From Neelides folsomi (taxonomy: Eukaryota; Arthropoda; Collembola; Neelipleona; Neelidae): 64,000 nucleotides of DNA. The notes beneath the pieces are model-generated. The model did no database searches and had not been told where the DNA came from. It worked only from the letters and a program-made list of their open reading frames with translations. Position numbers and translations under genes: made by a program. The stretch lies in the NCBI GenBank assembly GCA_034687125.1, contig JAQGBZ010000154.1:79967-143966 (forward strand), read 5' to 3'. Positions 52,901-64,000 of this stretch are shown here, piece after piece; within the stretch, counting starts at the first letter, position 1, and every line of letters starts with the position of its first letter.

Positions 52901-54915
52901 GCTACCTAATAACAATGCAAAAAGTTTAATAAAAGATCCAAGTGCCTCTTCAACTCTATTCTCAATCGAGTGGGGAAAGTGGAGGGGGAGAAAAGGAAAA
53001 AAAACTCACGCATTCCTTTTCATCTCAGAGATCTCATCTCCAATTCTTCTACTTAGATTATTACACCTGTTGAGAACTTTTTAAAAGTCAAGGACCACTT
53101 GTGACTGAAAAGAAGTCTATATTAACAATCTACTATGTTATATATTTTTATATCATATTACGCTTATCGTCAAATTACCTTCAATGATGTAAGCAAGTAT
53201 GAAATAAAATAAATGAAATAAAAAAAGGCTTAATGGGAAATAATAAAAATATTCAATTTCAAGACAATGGAAATTGTCAAGTCGAACATGTGAAAAAAGA
53301 TTTGCCTTTGCTAATTGAAATGGGCAATTTGGAGGGAACGGGTCGGTAAAGGAATAAATGGACGAAGGAGAAACGATAAGAGTTACAAGAGGATATATGT
53401 ACTCTAGCTGAATAGAGCAATCGAGGGCGTGAATGGGAAACGACTCAACATGGGAATTACTATTGTGGGAGTGAATCAGAGTAAGAGTCCGCTAATGGAA
53501 AATAAACCCGGGTAATTTGGAGAGAGGGTGTGATAAAAATGGGATCTCTGAGGGTGTCAATAAAGAGCGGCTGACGTCCGGGAGAACCCTGACAGAGAGG
53601 GCGAGGTGAGTGCGTGGAGACTAATTAAAATTTTTTAATAAAATGCAGAGCCGATGAGAGAGCCTCTCTGTCTCACACTAATTGGAAAAGGGAAGAGAGA
53701 GGAGAGGGAATTAATGAATAAGGTTTAGGAAATTTTAGGCCAGCTCAGGGAGTCCTCTTAGAGAGGAACCATATTCCTCCCCAACTCCCCATACTCCCTA
53801 TGCTTCTATAGATCTTCTTTCCTTCATCTTCGTGGTGGAGAGAATGAGAGTTTTAAAGGCTCTCCCTGCCGTCTCTCCTCACTCTCAGGAAATTTTCCAA
53901 TCGGCGAAAATTTCTCGCTCTTTCCCAGCCAGCCTTTCTCTCGCCTCCCTGCCCGTCATTAGAGGCGCGTTCGTCATTAAAGAAATTAATTAAAATCTGT
54001 CACGATGAGACTGAAATTTCGTGGGGACGAGCGGATTAAAAAGAGAAACCTCGGGTTTCACATCTTTTCTATGTGCCGAACCTGTCGTTTCCCCCAGGAA
54101 CTCCCTCACTAAGACACGACCGAGGACTCTTTCTCCAAATCTCCTCACGGCTACAGATGCTCAAAGTTTCTTGGGCGGCTTCACAGAAATGTATTTACGG
54201 GCTCTATTTGAGATATTGATGCATGTTGCGGGAGAGCTTTCCAACCGCGATCATCACTCACCCTCATCACTCCCACTTCATCTCACAGATGAGTCCACAC
54301 CTCGGTGCGAGGTGGGGGACGGAGAGATTCACACAGCTTTCCCTAATTACACCCTTTCAAAGCCGCCGGACTTGAACCGAGACCCTCCAGATTTGTCCTT
54401 AAGACTAACTTGAAAATAATTAAGGTAATGCATCCTATATTTCATCCGCCTCACTTGGTCTGAGTGAGCCAGGGTTGCCCCGATAAAAATCATAGAACTC
54501 CCAATTTCGTGACCCAAGCTAAATTCGCCTCGGTTTGGATTTGGGCCCACGCCAGATCCCACACTCATCTTTACGCTCGCCCATTAACAAATCCTCTCAC
54601 TCTAATTTATTCCTCAAACGATCTTCCCCTCTAATTGCCAATTTTAATTTACAAAATATGACCCAACCCTTCTAATAATTTCTTTAATTGGCTTTAATAA
54701 ATTGAACCAATATACCCATCGTTGTATACTAAGATACCTGACATCATCAAATATACAGGTTCAAACATACACTATAGATTATAAGATGAATACAGTTTAA
54801 TATTCTTTAAAGTCAATGTTTTTATTTAGAATTGATTTATAAATGCTTTAAGCTACTCATTACTTTTAAACAGAATAACTTTGCAATTTATTTCTATCAT
54901 AAATATTAAGATAGC
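49921..54915. other. non-coding blocks and linkers
   Basis: Dense blocks at 49921-50880, 51100-53100 and 53280-54620, separated by short AT-rich linkers. TAATTA-type cores are frequent near 53620-54000. I see no coding exon, mobile element or RNA gene. Confidence 0.45.
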
Positions 54916-55099
54916 TATACTCTATTCCATTTGAGAAGATTATTGAGAATTGAATCATGTTACTTGACCGGGCAATCAAATGTCATGTCACCCGCAAATA
55001 ATTTCTACAGGAAATAATATCGGTTTATTTGAATTTCTAATGACTTGTCATGTAACCTAATTCAATTCTCAATAATCTTCTCAAATGGAATAGAGTATA
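54916..55099. repeat. 184-nt inverted repeat, 53-bp arms
   Basis: Arm 54916-54968 pairs with 55047-55099, with three mismatches (54956/55059, 54958/55057, 54964/55051); the outer 40 bp pair perfectly. The 78-nt centre holds a further partial repeat of the word TGTCATGT. I see no target-site duplication and no transposase relic. It sits in an AT-rich linker, like the other hairpins and the mariner remnant, and its arm sequence is unrelated to the hairpins at 2823 and 4982. Confidence 0.88.
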
Positions 55100-58000
55100 A
55101 TATTGCATATTAATATTAAAAATAAAACTGGCTTTATTTGATACGTATGTAGTTAAAAATTATTGAATAAATTAATTTAATTGTAAACTAAAATACAATT
55201 AATTTTATAGAATTTATCCTAAGAACTAATTTCCTTTTAATGCCAAATGTGATAAAGAAACGCTAAAGCAAGGATCTGGATGAGGTTTTGGATTTGAATC
55301 AAGAGTTAGACAGAATAAAGAGCGAGGGTAGAATAAGAGTTATTGCTGTCGAGATTGCGGAGCTTGAGTACATTATCTTGTATTAGGGAAAAGAGCTATG
55401 GAGTATATATGCATTACCCTGGAATGGAATTAGAATTAGAAGAGACTAATTAGACTTTTCTCGCTCCTCTCTTTCTCATTTCTCATATCTGGGGGTTGAG
55501 TCGGAGGGGAGAGTTATTGTAACCCTCTCTCAGTCATTTCCCCTCTTCATTTGATCGCGTCCATGTTGCCCTCGATATTACGCAACAATAACAGTCACAC
55601 AAATGCCCATTGGGAGAGGGAAGGGCAAATGGTGAAAATAATGGGTTATGACATAACCAGGAGATGAATGTGATGGATGCTGGAATTGGGCTGGAGCGAA
55701 GTTGAAGGGGTCAACTCCTCCAATTTGTAAAATTATTTCTCTCGTTCTCGCAGCAGAGATGGACCTTTGGGGAGCGTAATGGGCAGTGATAAAGATAAAA
55801 ATAATTTGGAAGAGGTCTTCAGCCTTGGAGACATTTGAGTGGGGAGGAGGGTCGGCGGGTTTAACGTGTGTCAAGAGAGCGACTTGAGAGAAGTTGGGGC
55901 GAGTGTTGGAGGAGTCTCTAGGGCTCTTACTCCTTCTATCATTCCAATGATTGAAAATGGGAAAAATTCATAGTGGAAATAAGAGGATGATAGATGTTCC
56001 TCACTGCCCATTCTCTCCTTCTCATGATTATCTATGGGGAATTTCAATATTCTATGGTCACTCCCAAGTCGAAAGTGGAGGAAAGTTTGGGCAGGAGTTG
56101 GTGGATACGTTCCTCACAGCCCCTGGCTCGCTTGCCACCGGCCGGAGAAATTTATGAATACATTTGAAAGAAATAGGGCGAAGGAAATTGAGGCTCCAAG
56201 GGCCGACTTTCCCCTTTCCCGATGAAAAGTGAATAACTCAAGTGAGGATCGAATCATCGTCCGCTCCCTGCCTCCCAATGAATCCAGAATTGTGGAATTG
56301 AGAATCAGGAGGTCCACTCGTAACAATACAAGTTTCCACCAAGGAGCGAGCCGTCGTAACTCACCCACTCCACCACTTGTGTATTCACGGCTCGAGAATG
56401 GAGGAGGATTGGAAAGTAGTTTACCATTCTCCCCGATTCCCTCCCCATTGTGTGTCGAAGGAGCCACATCTACATCTCTCAATGTTTTTTCGATGGGCGA
56501 AGACGGGCCTTCGGCTCTCCGCCGCATCTTAAAATCTACTGGGGATTCAAAATCCCATCTCCATCCCATCAAATACCTTTACCACGCTGCCCACACAACT
56601 TTCACTTTGCATCCCCTCCATTAGGGCTGGCCGAAAACAACATGGGGGAGTGAAGCTCTTGAGATGGACATCTGCCCAACAATCTCCTCCTTCCACACAA
56701 CACATGTTTACAACATATGAATATCTAAACACAATCACGTTTTCACTTATGTTCTATCACTTTATTCCCCATCAAACCCCCAACCTGTGTATTAGTAGGG
56801 ACTGATGGGAAAAGACGTTCCATTTCTCTCAAATTTGTTTTTGAGAACCAAAGGCCTTCGTAATTTCCTCCAAGTCAGAATAAATGAGGAGGATTTTGAA
56901 TCTTTTAATAGAATTATCTTTGGATCCCATCTCTCGATATGCCGCAGCGCCGCACCCTCACCGCCATTGTTTAATCTGGCTCATTATCGGTGCCTTTTAA
57001 TTTAAATTCTCTATATTTCATAAGGACTGAGAGGAACGGGCCCTCTCGAGAGAAAATAATTAGGATCGAGGGGAAATCAAAATCAATAGGATCACATCAC
57101 ACCATATTAGATGGCCATACAATGAGGAATGGGGAAAGAAGGGAAATTGGGAAGATGTTTATAGGCATAGTGGGAGAGGGAAAGCTTAAGGAAGCATTAG
57201 GTCCCATATCGAATTTGTATTGTAAGACCCCGAGTGTCTGTTTAAAGAACAACCCTTCTCATTCCCCTTCGAGGGAACAAAGGCAAAGGGGGAAAGTGAT
57301 CAGGAGGAGCTTCTTCTTCCAGCATCACACTCTGCCCTTATCTACACTTTTACTCTTCTAACTGGGATCCAATTAACCAAGAAGCCAACCCGTAATTTGT
57401 TATCATTAATACTCTCTAAAAACCCAATGCTGCATTACCTCCTTTCATCTCCAAAAATGAAAAATTGTGCTTTGAAAATTTACATTAAACCTTCAAACAA
57501 CAATACTCTTCTCACAATTAAAATATAATCCTTTGTTCTTAATTCATTAAGACAATGTGCGTGTGTTAATGTTCGTACATTATATGGAATGTATGTATGA
57601 ATAGTCTGGTATATACCTAAGCATAATACATAATTGCATAATGCATTTACTGTATACGAATAGGTATTTACACATTGCATATCATCAATACTATAATACA
57701 GCATGGCTTTGCAACTTAACTATCTGTATAATTTATTAAATAGAAAAATCAACATATTTACAATTGTAAGGATTGAACTGTACTTATTTAATTTTAATTG
57801 TATTTTACCAAAAAACATATTGCAAACACACGATAAATTACAGAGGTTTTTTTAATTGAACAAAAAACTTTTTTTATTAATGGTGTCAATGAAGAATGAA
57901 TGATTTATTTAAATTAGCTATAACTAAAAATATAATTTTACATAATTTATTAATGGTTAGACGTAAATAATCATGTTTTCATCATGAGCATGGAACATGG

Positions 58001-61000
58001 ACATGAGGATTGATAAAACAGAAGTACATTGATTTCAGAGCACACTTTACTATTGAGTGTTATTATAATAGCAGAAGAGAAAGAGGGTGTGTATATCAAA
58101 TCTTTTGTTTTCTTCCCAAGTTGAGTCCCCTAGTTAAGTAAGTCTCTTTATAACTCGGGCTGAATTTCTTTATGGAGCAGCCTCGTCTTTTCAACTCTAA
58201 TTAAAATTGACGGCTGCGAAAACGAAATGAAGTTTATTTCTCTCTAATAATTTCTCTAATAAAAGCAAAAATTATTCAAATGTGAGTTTTATTTAAATAA
58301 ATTGAATTTGCAATAGAACGAGAACTTCATAATTAAAATTAATTATTTTGATATTAACAAAAAAGAACTTATTATGTTTTGATTTCATTAAGTAGAATGA
58401 ATCAAAATTGTTTTTTCCAGATGGACATTTATCATTTTGTATTTTTAGAAAGCAGAAAAATATATACGATGTTAAGTGTAGCAAACAATCAATTAATTTC
58501 AGCTATAACAAGAAGAATTGAGAAATAAAATATAGTCCATGAAGACACGATGTGATATACGCCTTGTACGTGATACTGGTGATACAAGTTGAATAAGTAT
58601 AGGGCAGAAGGGTTGTTGGTGTAGATGTAGAACCAGGAGTGAGTCAGTCCAATTTTCTCCTGCTTCTCTTGCTTTCATTCCACCAGACACCGAACGGAAT
58701 AAGACGAAGCTTTAAATACATCCAATTCATTTAGCTGAAGAACAATGAGGATCTCATCTACTTCGAGTCTCCCTTCATTTTCTCTTTCAATTAACGTAAA
58801 ATATCTCTTCTCTCTCAATTTTTGAAATTTTGCAAATGGTCCACTGTAGGAAATAAAACTCCATAATTATATAATACAAATAATTCTAACAAATGAAATT
58901 CAACCACTTTTAAATGTTTTAATAATTCCTTATTGAAATAAATAAATCATTTATTATAAATCAATTATTTAATCCACTTTGGTTCCGAAATAACTAATAA
59001 TTAGAAATAAAAATAATTTATAATATTTAATATTTCAAATTTTTATGTTGGCTGTGACTGCGGTTAGAGGTCTAAAGGTTTTCATGTTTTTCTTTCCCTC
59101 ATCACCAGCTTAATGTTTTAGGGCGGAGAATGACAAAGTAAGAAGACCTTCCTCGCATTGAAATGGCTTATTTTCTCCTCGAGCTGTGTGGTGGCCGGGA
59201 TGCGATGCTGCTAATCCGCATGGATTTATTGCGGTCTCCTCGACTCCTTCAGGACCAATATCCGGAGGGTAGGCTCCTTATCAGGTTCAGATGAGGTCTC
59301 AGAACAACGTAATCCTGAGACGAAGAAGGGAGTTTCCGATTACGATCGCCTTTTGCATCCCTCCATCAACCCCATTCTCATCTCTTTCTGTCTGATCCAG
59401 AGGGATAAATATCCTTAGATGAAAGCTGTTACGTCCCAATAATCGGCCCACCAGAATCCAGCGACAGGGAAGGCATAACAATTACAATTCCCTCAACTCT
59501 GCAAAATATAGCCAACATAATAAAGTGGGAGTGGAATTAATATTATGTTAAGCGCTCTCACACAACCTTCCACTCCCGGAGTTACCGACTCGATTATAAA
59601 TGTGTACAGAGGCTCATTTAATAATTAAACATGCACTCTGTTCCTCGAGAGAGGAACCCATTTGGGTTAAGTGAATGTGGAGGACATACAAACATGGGAT
59701 TGTAACTCCAAGGGAAATTGAAGGAAGTAGAAACTCTGGGTTCCTTCAGTGTTCCTGGGAATTGTGGACGACGAGTGAAATTTTCATGAAGTTTCGCTGG
59801 GCCTCAGTTCCTTCACACTTTCCGACGGAAACAAAATGGGTTTATAAAATTGAGGAAGGAAAAATTGAATTTGAAAGGTAAGGGAATTCCCGAGAGGTGC
59901 GAATGAGTTGATAAATTCTCCCGTTTCATGGGATGAATGAAGAATGAAGTGGACGGAGAGAGTAAATGGGGCGTAATTGAAATAATTGGGATGTTTATCC
60001 GGGAACGGAGGGAGTCAGCGCTTATTTCCTCTTTAATGAGCGAATTAGCCTCCCGAGAAAGAGCCATTGGGTCCGAGGCCAGAGTCGGGACGATGACAAG
60101 AATGGGGCAATAGGAAATCTCATTAAAGCAAATGGAGTGAGTCACTTTGAGTCTCGCGACCACCGTTTCTTCCTCACGCACATCATCTCCCATTAGCATC
60201 GTTCCCCATTTTGAAGTGGTTGGAGAGATAAGGGAAGGAAGACTTCAATTCCTCATCCCGCAACCTCAGCTTAACTGCCCCACATTTTTTCCACTCATAT
60301 TCCACAAGAGGAATGGAGCGGAAGAGTAGCGGGGGTTGCTTTTCAAAATAACTCACTCTTAGATTACCCATTTAGGAGTGAGTTAACAATGGGCATGGAT
60401 GTCTATTTTTTCCCTCAATGGGGAAAATAACCATCCTAATAACGACGAGATCTCTTGGCAGTTTGCGGGATTCTAAGGGAATTGTAAAACCCCTTTGCCA
60501 AGGCTGGAAAACTGGGCATATTCGAGGAGAGGAGAAAGGAAGGCGATATATTAAAAGAATACAAGAGTGAAATAATTTGGATGAAATGGAGTGGAAAATG
60601 ATTGCTCGATCACATCCATAAGATCTCTACAGAGTGAGAGGAAGCCACGAGAAAAAAATAGGGGCGAAAGCCAAAAGAGTGTAATGCTTTAGGGAGGAAA
60701 AAAGAAGCCCCTTTCTCGCCCTTTGTCAGGGAAATTCTTTCTTTTCATCCACCGTTCCAATCTCAAACACCCTGCTCTCTTACTTATTGAGTTCGGAAAC
60801 AGCCATTAAGGAAACTTTAATGTTTCCCACACCTCAGAATGTTAGTTTTTCTCTAAACCCTTCCGTGCATTTTAAATCTCTAAATAAAAAACCATATTGA
60901 ATTCTATACATTGTTAACCATTCAAATTGGAATTGAACAATTAATGATGTGTTTGAAAATTTAAAAATAATTAACTTCATTAAATTATATTTATTTTATC

Positions 61001-62446
61001 TGTACCTGTACGTACACCACAAGACTAGAAATTCAGTTGAAAGAATATCTATTAAAACTTTTAAAAATTATATAATATCAAAATAATAAATAAATATATA
61101 AGGTAAACTATATATTTTCAAACTAAGATAAAATTTTATAATTTTGTTGTAATTTTTTTCAGCCAAATATGTTTCAATATAAAAACATGGTCAAATGAGA
61201 AACAATATAAATCGTATTTATGTGAGTGAATCTCGTAAACTAATCATTGGCATTCAGATATTATTATAAATTATAATATTAGGATATTTACTGCAAGTCA
61301 AATATTCGATTAATAGAAAAGTTGATGTCTTTTTAGATATCGGCGGGTTTGGATGTTGGATAGGTAAAAGAGCAATATACGATTGCCGCCTCAATGCTCT
61401 GACTTCTCAAAGAATTTACGATAGTTTACAGCTCTCTTAAGAATCATTATTCAGACAAAGGAAACTTTTTTTTCAATCTCTAAAAACTTTTATTCTTCTC
61501 CCTCTGCATTATATGCGTGAGTGCAACAGAGGAAGTTGTGAATGTTGGAAGTAGTAAACTCACCCTTGAAATTAGATTCCAAACTTATTATTTGATATTT
61601 AAACGTTCTTCCTGCAATATTTTAAACATAAACATCATAATGCAATAAGATTATAAATAATAAGGCTGTGCCAATTATTAAACTCTTATAAGTGAATTTT
61701 TCATAACTTTTTGACTTTCGTTGTTCCTTTATGAATTTATAATTAGTTGAATGAATATGCTTCAAGTTTTATGGTGAATTAAAAACGTTGAAACTTTGTC
61801 AATAAAAAGTATTGGGGAAATGTTGAACAATGTTGGAAAGTTTAAGGATTGAGGAAGAAACACTTGGGGCGGAAGTATAGAGGAAAATAGAAAGGACGAG
61901 AAGAGGAAAGCGGGTTTCTTGTTCCCTCTCTCACCGAATTCGGTTACTCGTCTACGAACCTTCGTAATGCCCTCGATAGAGATTCTCGAAGATGAATTTA
62001 TTTTGGCTCAATTTCTCTGTTCTCTGCGTGAACAACTCGGATTCAGCAAAAATGTCATTTCCAATTTCATGATTTAATGAAACCTCCTAACTCGCCAATC
62101 CTATAAAAATAAATAATTTAATTTCAAGTTACATGCTATAGAATTGAAGAAGTACTCACATTCAGAATACAAAAGTATTTATTGGAATAACATTGTTTAC
62201 TTTCATGTATGGACATCAATTATTGGTAAAAAGTACTTTAAAATTTAAATCATTTATTCAAGTTTTTACAAAGCAAATCTTCTAAACTAATAAACTTAAT
62301 CTAACCTTAATACATTATGTATTTATAATAAATCATTCAAATAACAACAAAATGATATAGTACTGTCTTAAAAACCGATGTACATCAGTTTCATAAATTG
62401 TTTATATTATTGTAGTACTTACGTCTTGCAAATTGTTCAAATAAAC
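55100..62446. other. non-coding blocks and AT-rich linkers toward ZMYND10
   Basis: Dense blocks at about 55250-57450 and 59060-60880, with smaller ones near 58080-58250, 58500-58850 and 61800-62090; the remainder is very AT-rich. The longest ORF, 56114-56572 (-, 152 codons), has no recognisable domain. The promoter of an upstream MYT1 5' exon could be anywhere in this or the preceding intervals. Confidence 0.45.
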
Positions 62447-62452
62447 TTTATT
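62447..62452 (-). terminator. candidate poly(A) signal for ZMYND10
   Basis: TTTATT on the + strand is AATAAA in the sense of ZMYND10, about 97 nt after its stop codon at 62549-62551. The spacing is typical. Confidence 0.5.
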
Positions 62453-62548
62453 TTCGTATTTCAAATTATTATTAATAAATAATAACAAGTAGTACATATA
62501 CCCATTCCACATTTTTCAGCAATAATAAAGAAATTACTTATAATATTT

Positions 62549-63871
62549 TCAATTTGCTTCGACGAGCTCGCAAACCCTTCTATGTTTCTCCCAATGCTTC
62601 ACTTGGCACTCTCTGTAATAAAAAGTAAAATTATTCTTTGAAATATTCATTATCATAAATATTATAGCTATAGCTGATATTTTGTATTTTTCGTGACCAT
62701 ATTAAAACACATACTTGTGTGTATGGTATATATTTACATACTTAAGTTTGTAATTACATATTAAATTCATAAGAATAACTTATATTAGTATTCACATCAA
62801 ACACATTTATCTACAAAATGTTATGGAATTATTTTAACAATTATGTTATGTGGTAAATAATTTGCATTCTTTTGCATCTCGATCTATACATTTTGTACAT
62901 ACGATAAGTAAATAATTCACATAGATATTATCGCATAGGAGAGGAAGGCCTTACTTAAGGGTCCTTCCTCGCCCTATGTAAATAATTTAAGTTTATGCCA
63001 ATTGAATTTTAAAGTATACTTTTATTTTAACGAATAATGAAATGGGTAAGTGAGGGGAGATTTGGAGGCTCTCCCTCACTCGTAGGTCTCATTCTCAAGC
63101 CTCATCAGAAATTTGTTGTTGACGTGGCTGATCTCACGCCACAGTATGTATTTATGAGCTCCTGGTTATATTATTCATCCGCATCAATTATTATAAGACA
63201 TTCAAATACGAAATATTGTACCTTAATTTAACATATTCAGAAAACAACTCATACCTTTTGCAATACCACTCGTTCCGACAACGTGAGCATTTCTTAGTAG
63301 CTGGGTTTCCACATAAAGCGCATTTCGTTTGAGGCAGAACAGTTTCAAAAGCTTCAAAATCATATACGGAAGACAATCTGCATGCATAGTAAAGTTCACA
63401 ACAGACCCATAAGTTATTTATCAGAATGTTGAGCACACAACTAAAGTGGCTGCATATTCTAAATTCTCTCATTGATTTCTTTCCTACTCCTCACTACCCC
63501 CACAATTCTTTTCTTTAAAAATATATTGAAAATAAACGCTAACTTTTTTGCCTTCTCAGTCAAAATATTCTTTGTTGGGTGAAGGAGCTCCTTTGTGTAA
63601 ATGTCCATAAGTTTTTTCTTGTTTGATTCAGCCTTTTTTTCCAGAGCTGTCCGGAAAGGAGGGAGAAGTTCAAGAATGAAACTTGATTTTCCATGAGCAT
63701 TTGAAGCCGTAGATGACGCGATGGCCATTTCATTGAGCCATCTCAAAAATTCCCCTAGAAATGGCAATTGCTCTAAAAGTCCATCATGAAGCAGAGCTCT
63801 GAGTCGAAGAAGTTGACGAAGTCGGAAATCATTAATGTCATATTCTTTTAAGACTCTTTTGTTGAGAAACA
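62549..63871 (-). CDS. ZMYND10: ZMYND10, dynein-arm assembly factor (C-terminal three exons, 5' partial)
   Basis: Cytoplasmic factor that, with LRRC6 and chaperones, assembles axonemal dynein arms. Exons: 63871-63538, 63377-63255, 62612-62549 (TGA). The 172 visible residues start in the helical domain, with an LRLRALLHDGLLEQLPFL segment typical of the family, followed by a Lys-rich helix and a C-terminal MYND finger. All eight zinc ligands are present: CALC, C-SR-C, WYC and REC, then His and the last Cys before a short LVEAN tail. The finger is split, with five ligands in the middle exon and three in the last. The donor GCGTTTAT at 63538/63537 is weak but is the only one I found that keeps the frame (phase 2); the other two junctions are conventional. 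5' exons lie beyond base 64000. The alternative, another MYND protein, is unlikely given the helical-domain match. Confidence 0.93.
62934..62978. repeat. small imperfect hairpin in the last ZMYND10 intron
   Basis: CATAGG-AGAGGAAGG and its bulged complement CCTTCCTCGCCCTATG lie either side of an 8-nt centre. The stem has two or three bulges. It is GC-rich within a very AT-rich 642-nt intron (62613-63254). Confidence 0.6.
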
Positions 63872-64000
63872 CTGAAATACAATTGGTAAATATATTTCCA
63901 CCTACACGAATATATCCAACCATCTACACGATTGAGTTTTTAGCCCTACACGCACATACACCTACAGAATTAAATGCGTTTCCCTACATAAATGAGTTCA
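63872..64000 (-). other. ZMYND10 intron with degenerate GTGTAGGT repeats
   Basis: Upstream of the acceptor at 63873-63872, the - strand carries four or five imperfect copies of a TGTAGG(T/G) word, a short degenerate minisatellite. No exon is seen before the window edge. Confidence 0.5.

Noticed and set aside
56114-56572. 152-codon ORF on the - strand
   Set aside because: Mirror ORFs on the + strand of similar length; no domain.
63459-63537. ZMYND10 reading frame continuing to the stop at 63459
   Set aside because: The family requires the MYND exon to follow. A phase-2 donor at 63537 joins to the acceptor at 63378, so this tail is intron.
2602-64000. CRISPR arrays, operons, bacterial promoters, rRNA or tRNA genes
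   Set aside because: None are visible; the sequence is eukaryotic nuclear in all its features.

Overview
The window reads as nuclear DNA of an AT-rich invertebrate animal, most likely an arthropod. That placing is an inference. It rests on spliced genes with mostly short GT-AG introns, a glutamine/histidine-rich neural zinc-finger protein, and three animal gene families: an L3MBTL-type MBT protein, a MYT1-type CCHHC zinc-finger protein and ZMYND10. There are no operons, bacterial signals or RNA genes that I can support.

Layout. Bases 1-2601 (+ strand) hold the last seven coding exons of an L3MBTL/l(3)mbt-like gene: three MBT repeats, a CCHHC finger and a SAM domain. Its 5' part lies outside the window. 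Bases 2602-7013 are an AT-rich 3'-to-3' interval with two striking near-perfect hairpins. Bases 7014-13933 (- strand) hold a MYT1-family gene that I could assemble completely into ten coding exons. Their lengths sum to 3,570 bases, an exact multiple of three, giving 1,189 residues with four CCHHC fingers and a C-terminal coiled coil. At the far end, 62549-63871 (- strand), are the last three exons of ZMYND10, with a complete MYND zinc finger.

Between MYT1 and ZMYND10 lie about 48.6 kb in which I find no coding exon I can defend. The stretch is not uniform. Blocks of visibly higher GC (0.3-4 kb, full of short purine and pyrimidine runs) alternate with short AT-rich linkers. This is the pattern expected of a large cis-regulatory domain upstream of a neural transcription factor, and probably includes a long first intron of MYT1. 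The only clear mobile DNA is a roughly 600-bp decayed fold-back copy of a Tc1/mariner-type 3' end at 39564-40161. A third long hairpin lies at 54916-55099.

How the genes may work together. L3MBTL and MYT1 are chromatin-linked repressors that share the rare CCHHC finger family, and here they are convergent neighbours. ZMYND10 belongs to a different process, cytoplasmic assembly of axonemal dynein arms, and implies that the organism keeps motile cilia or sperm flagella. GC figures are by-eye impressions. No similarity search or folding program was run.
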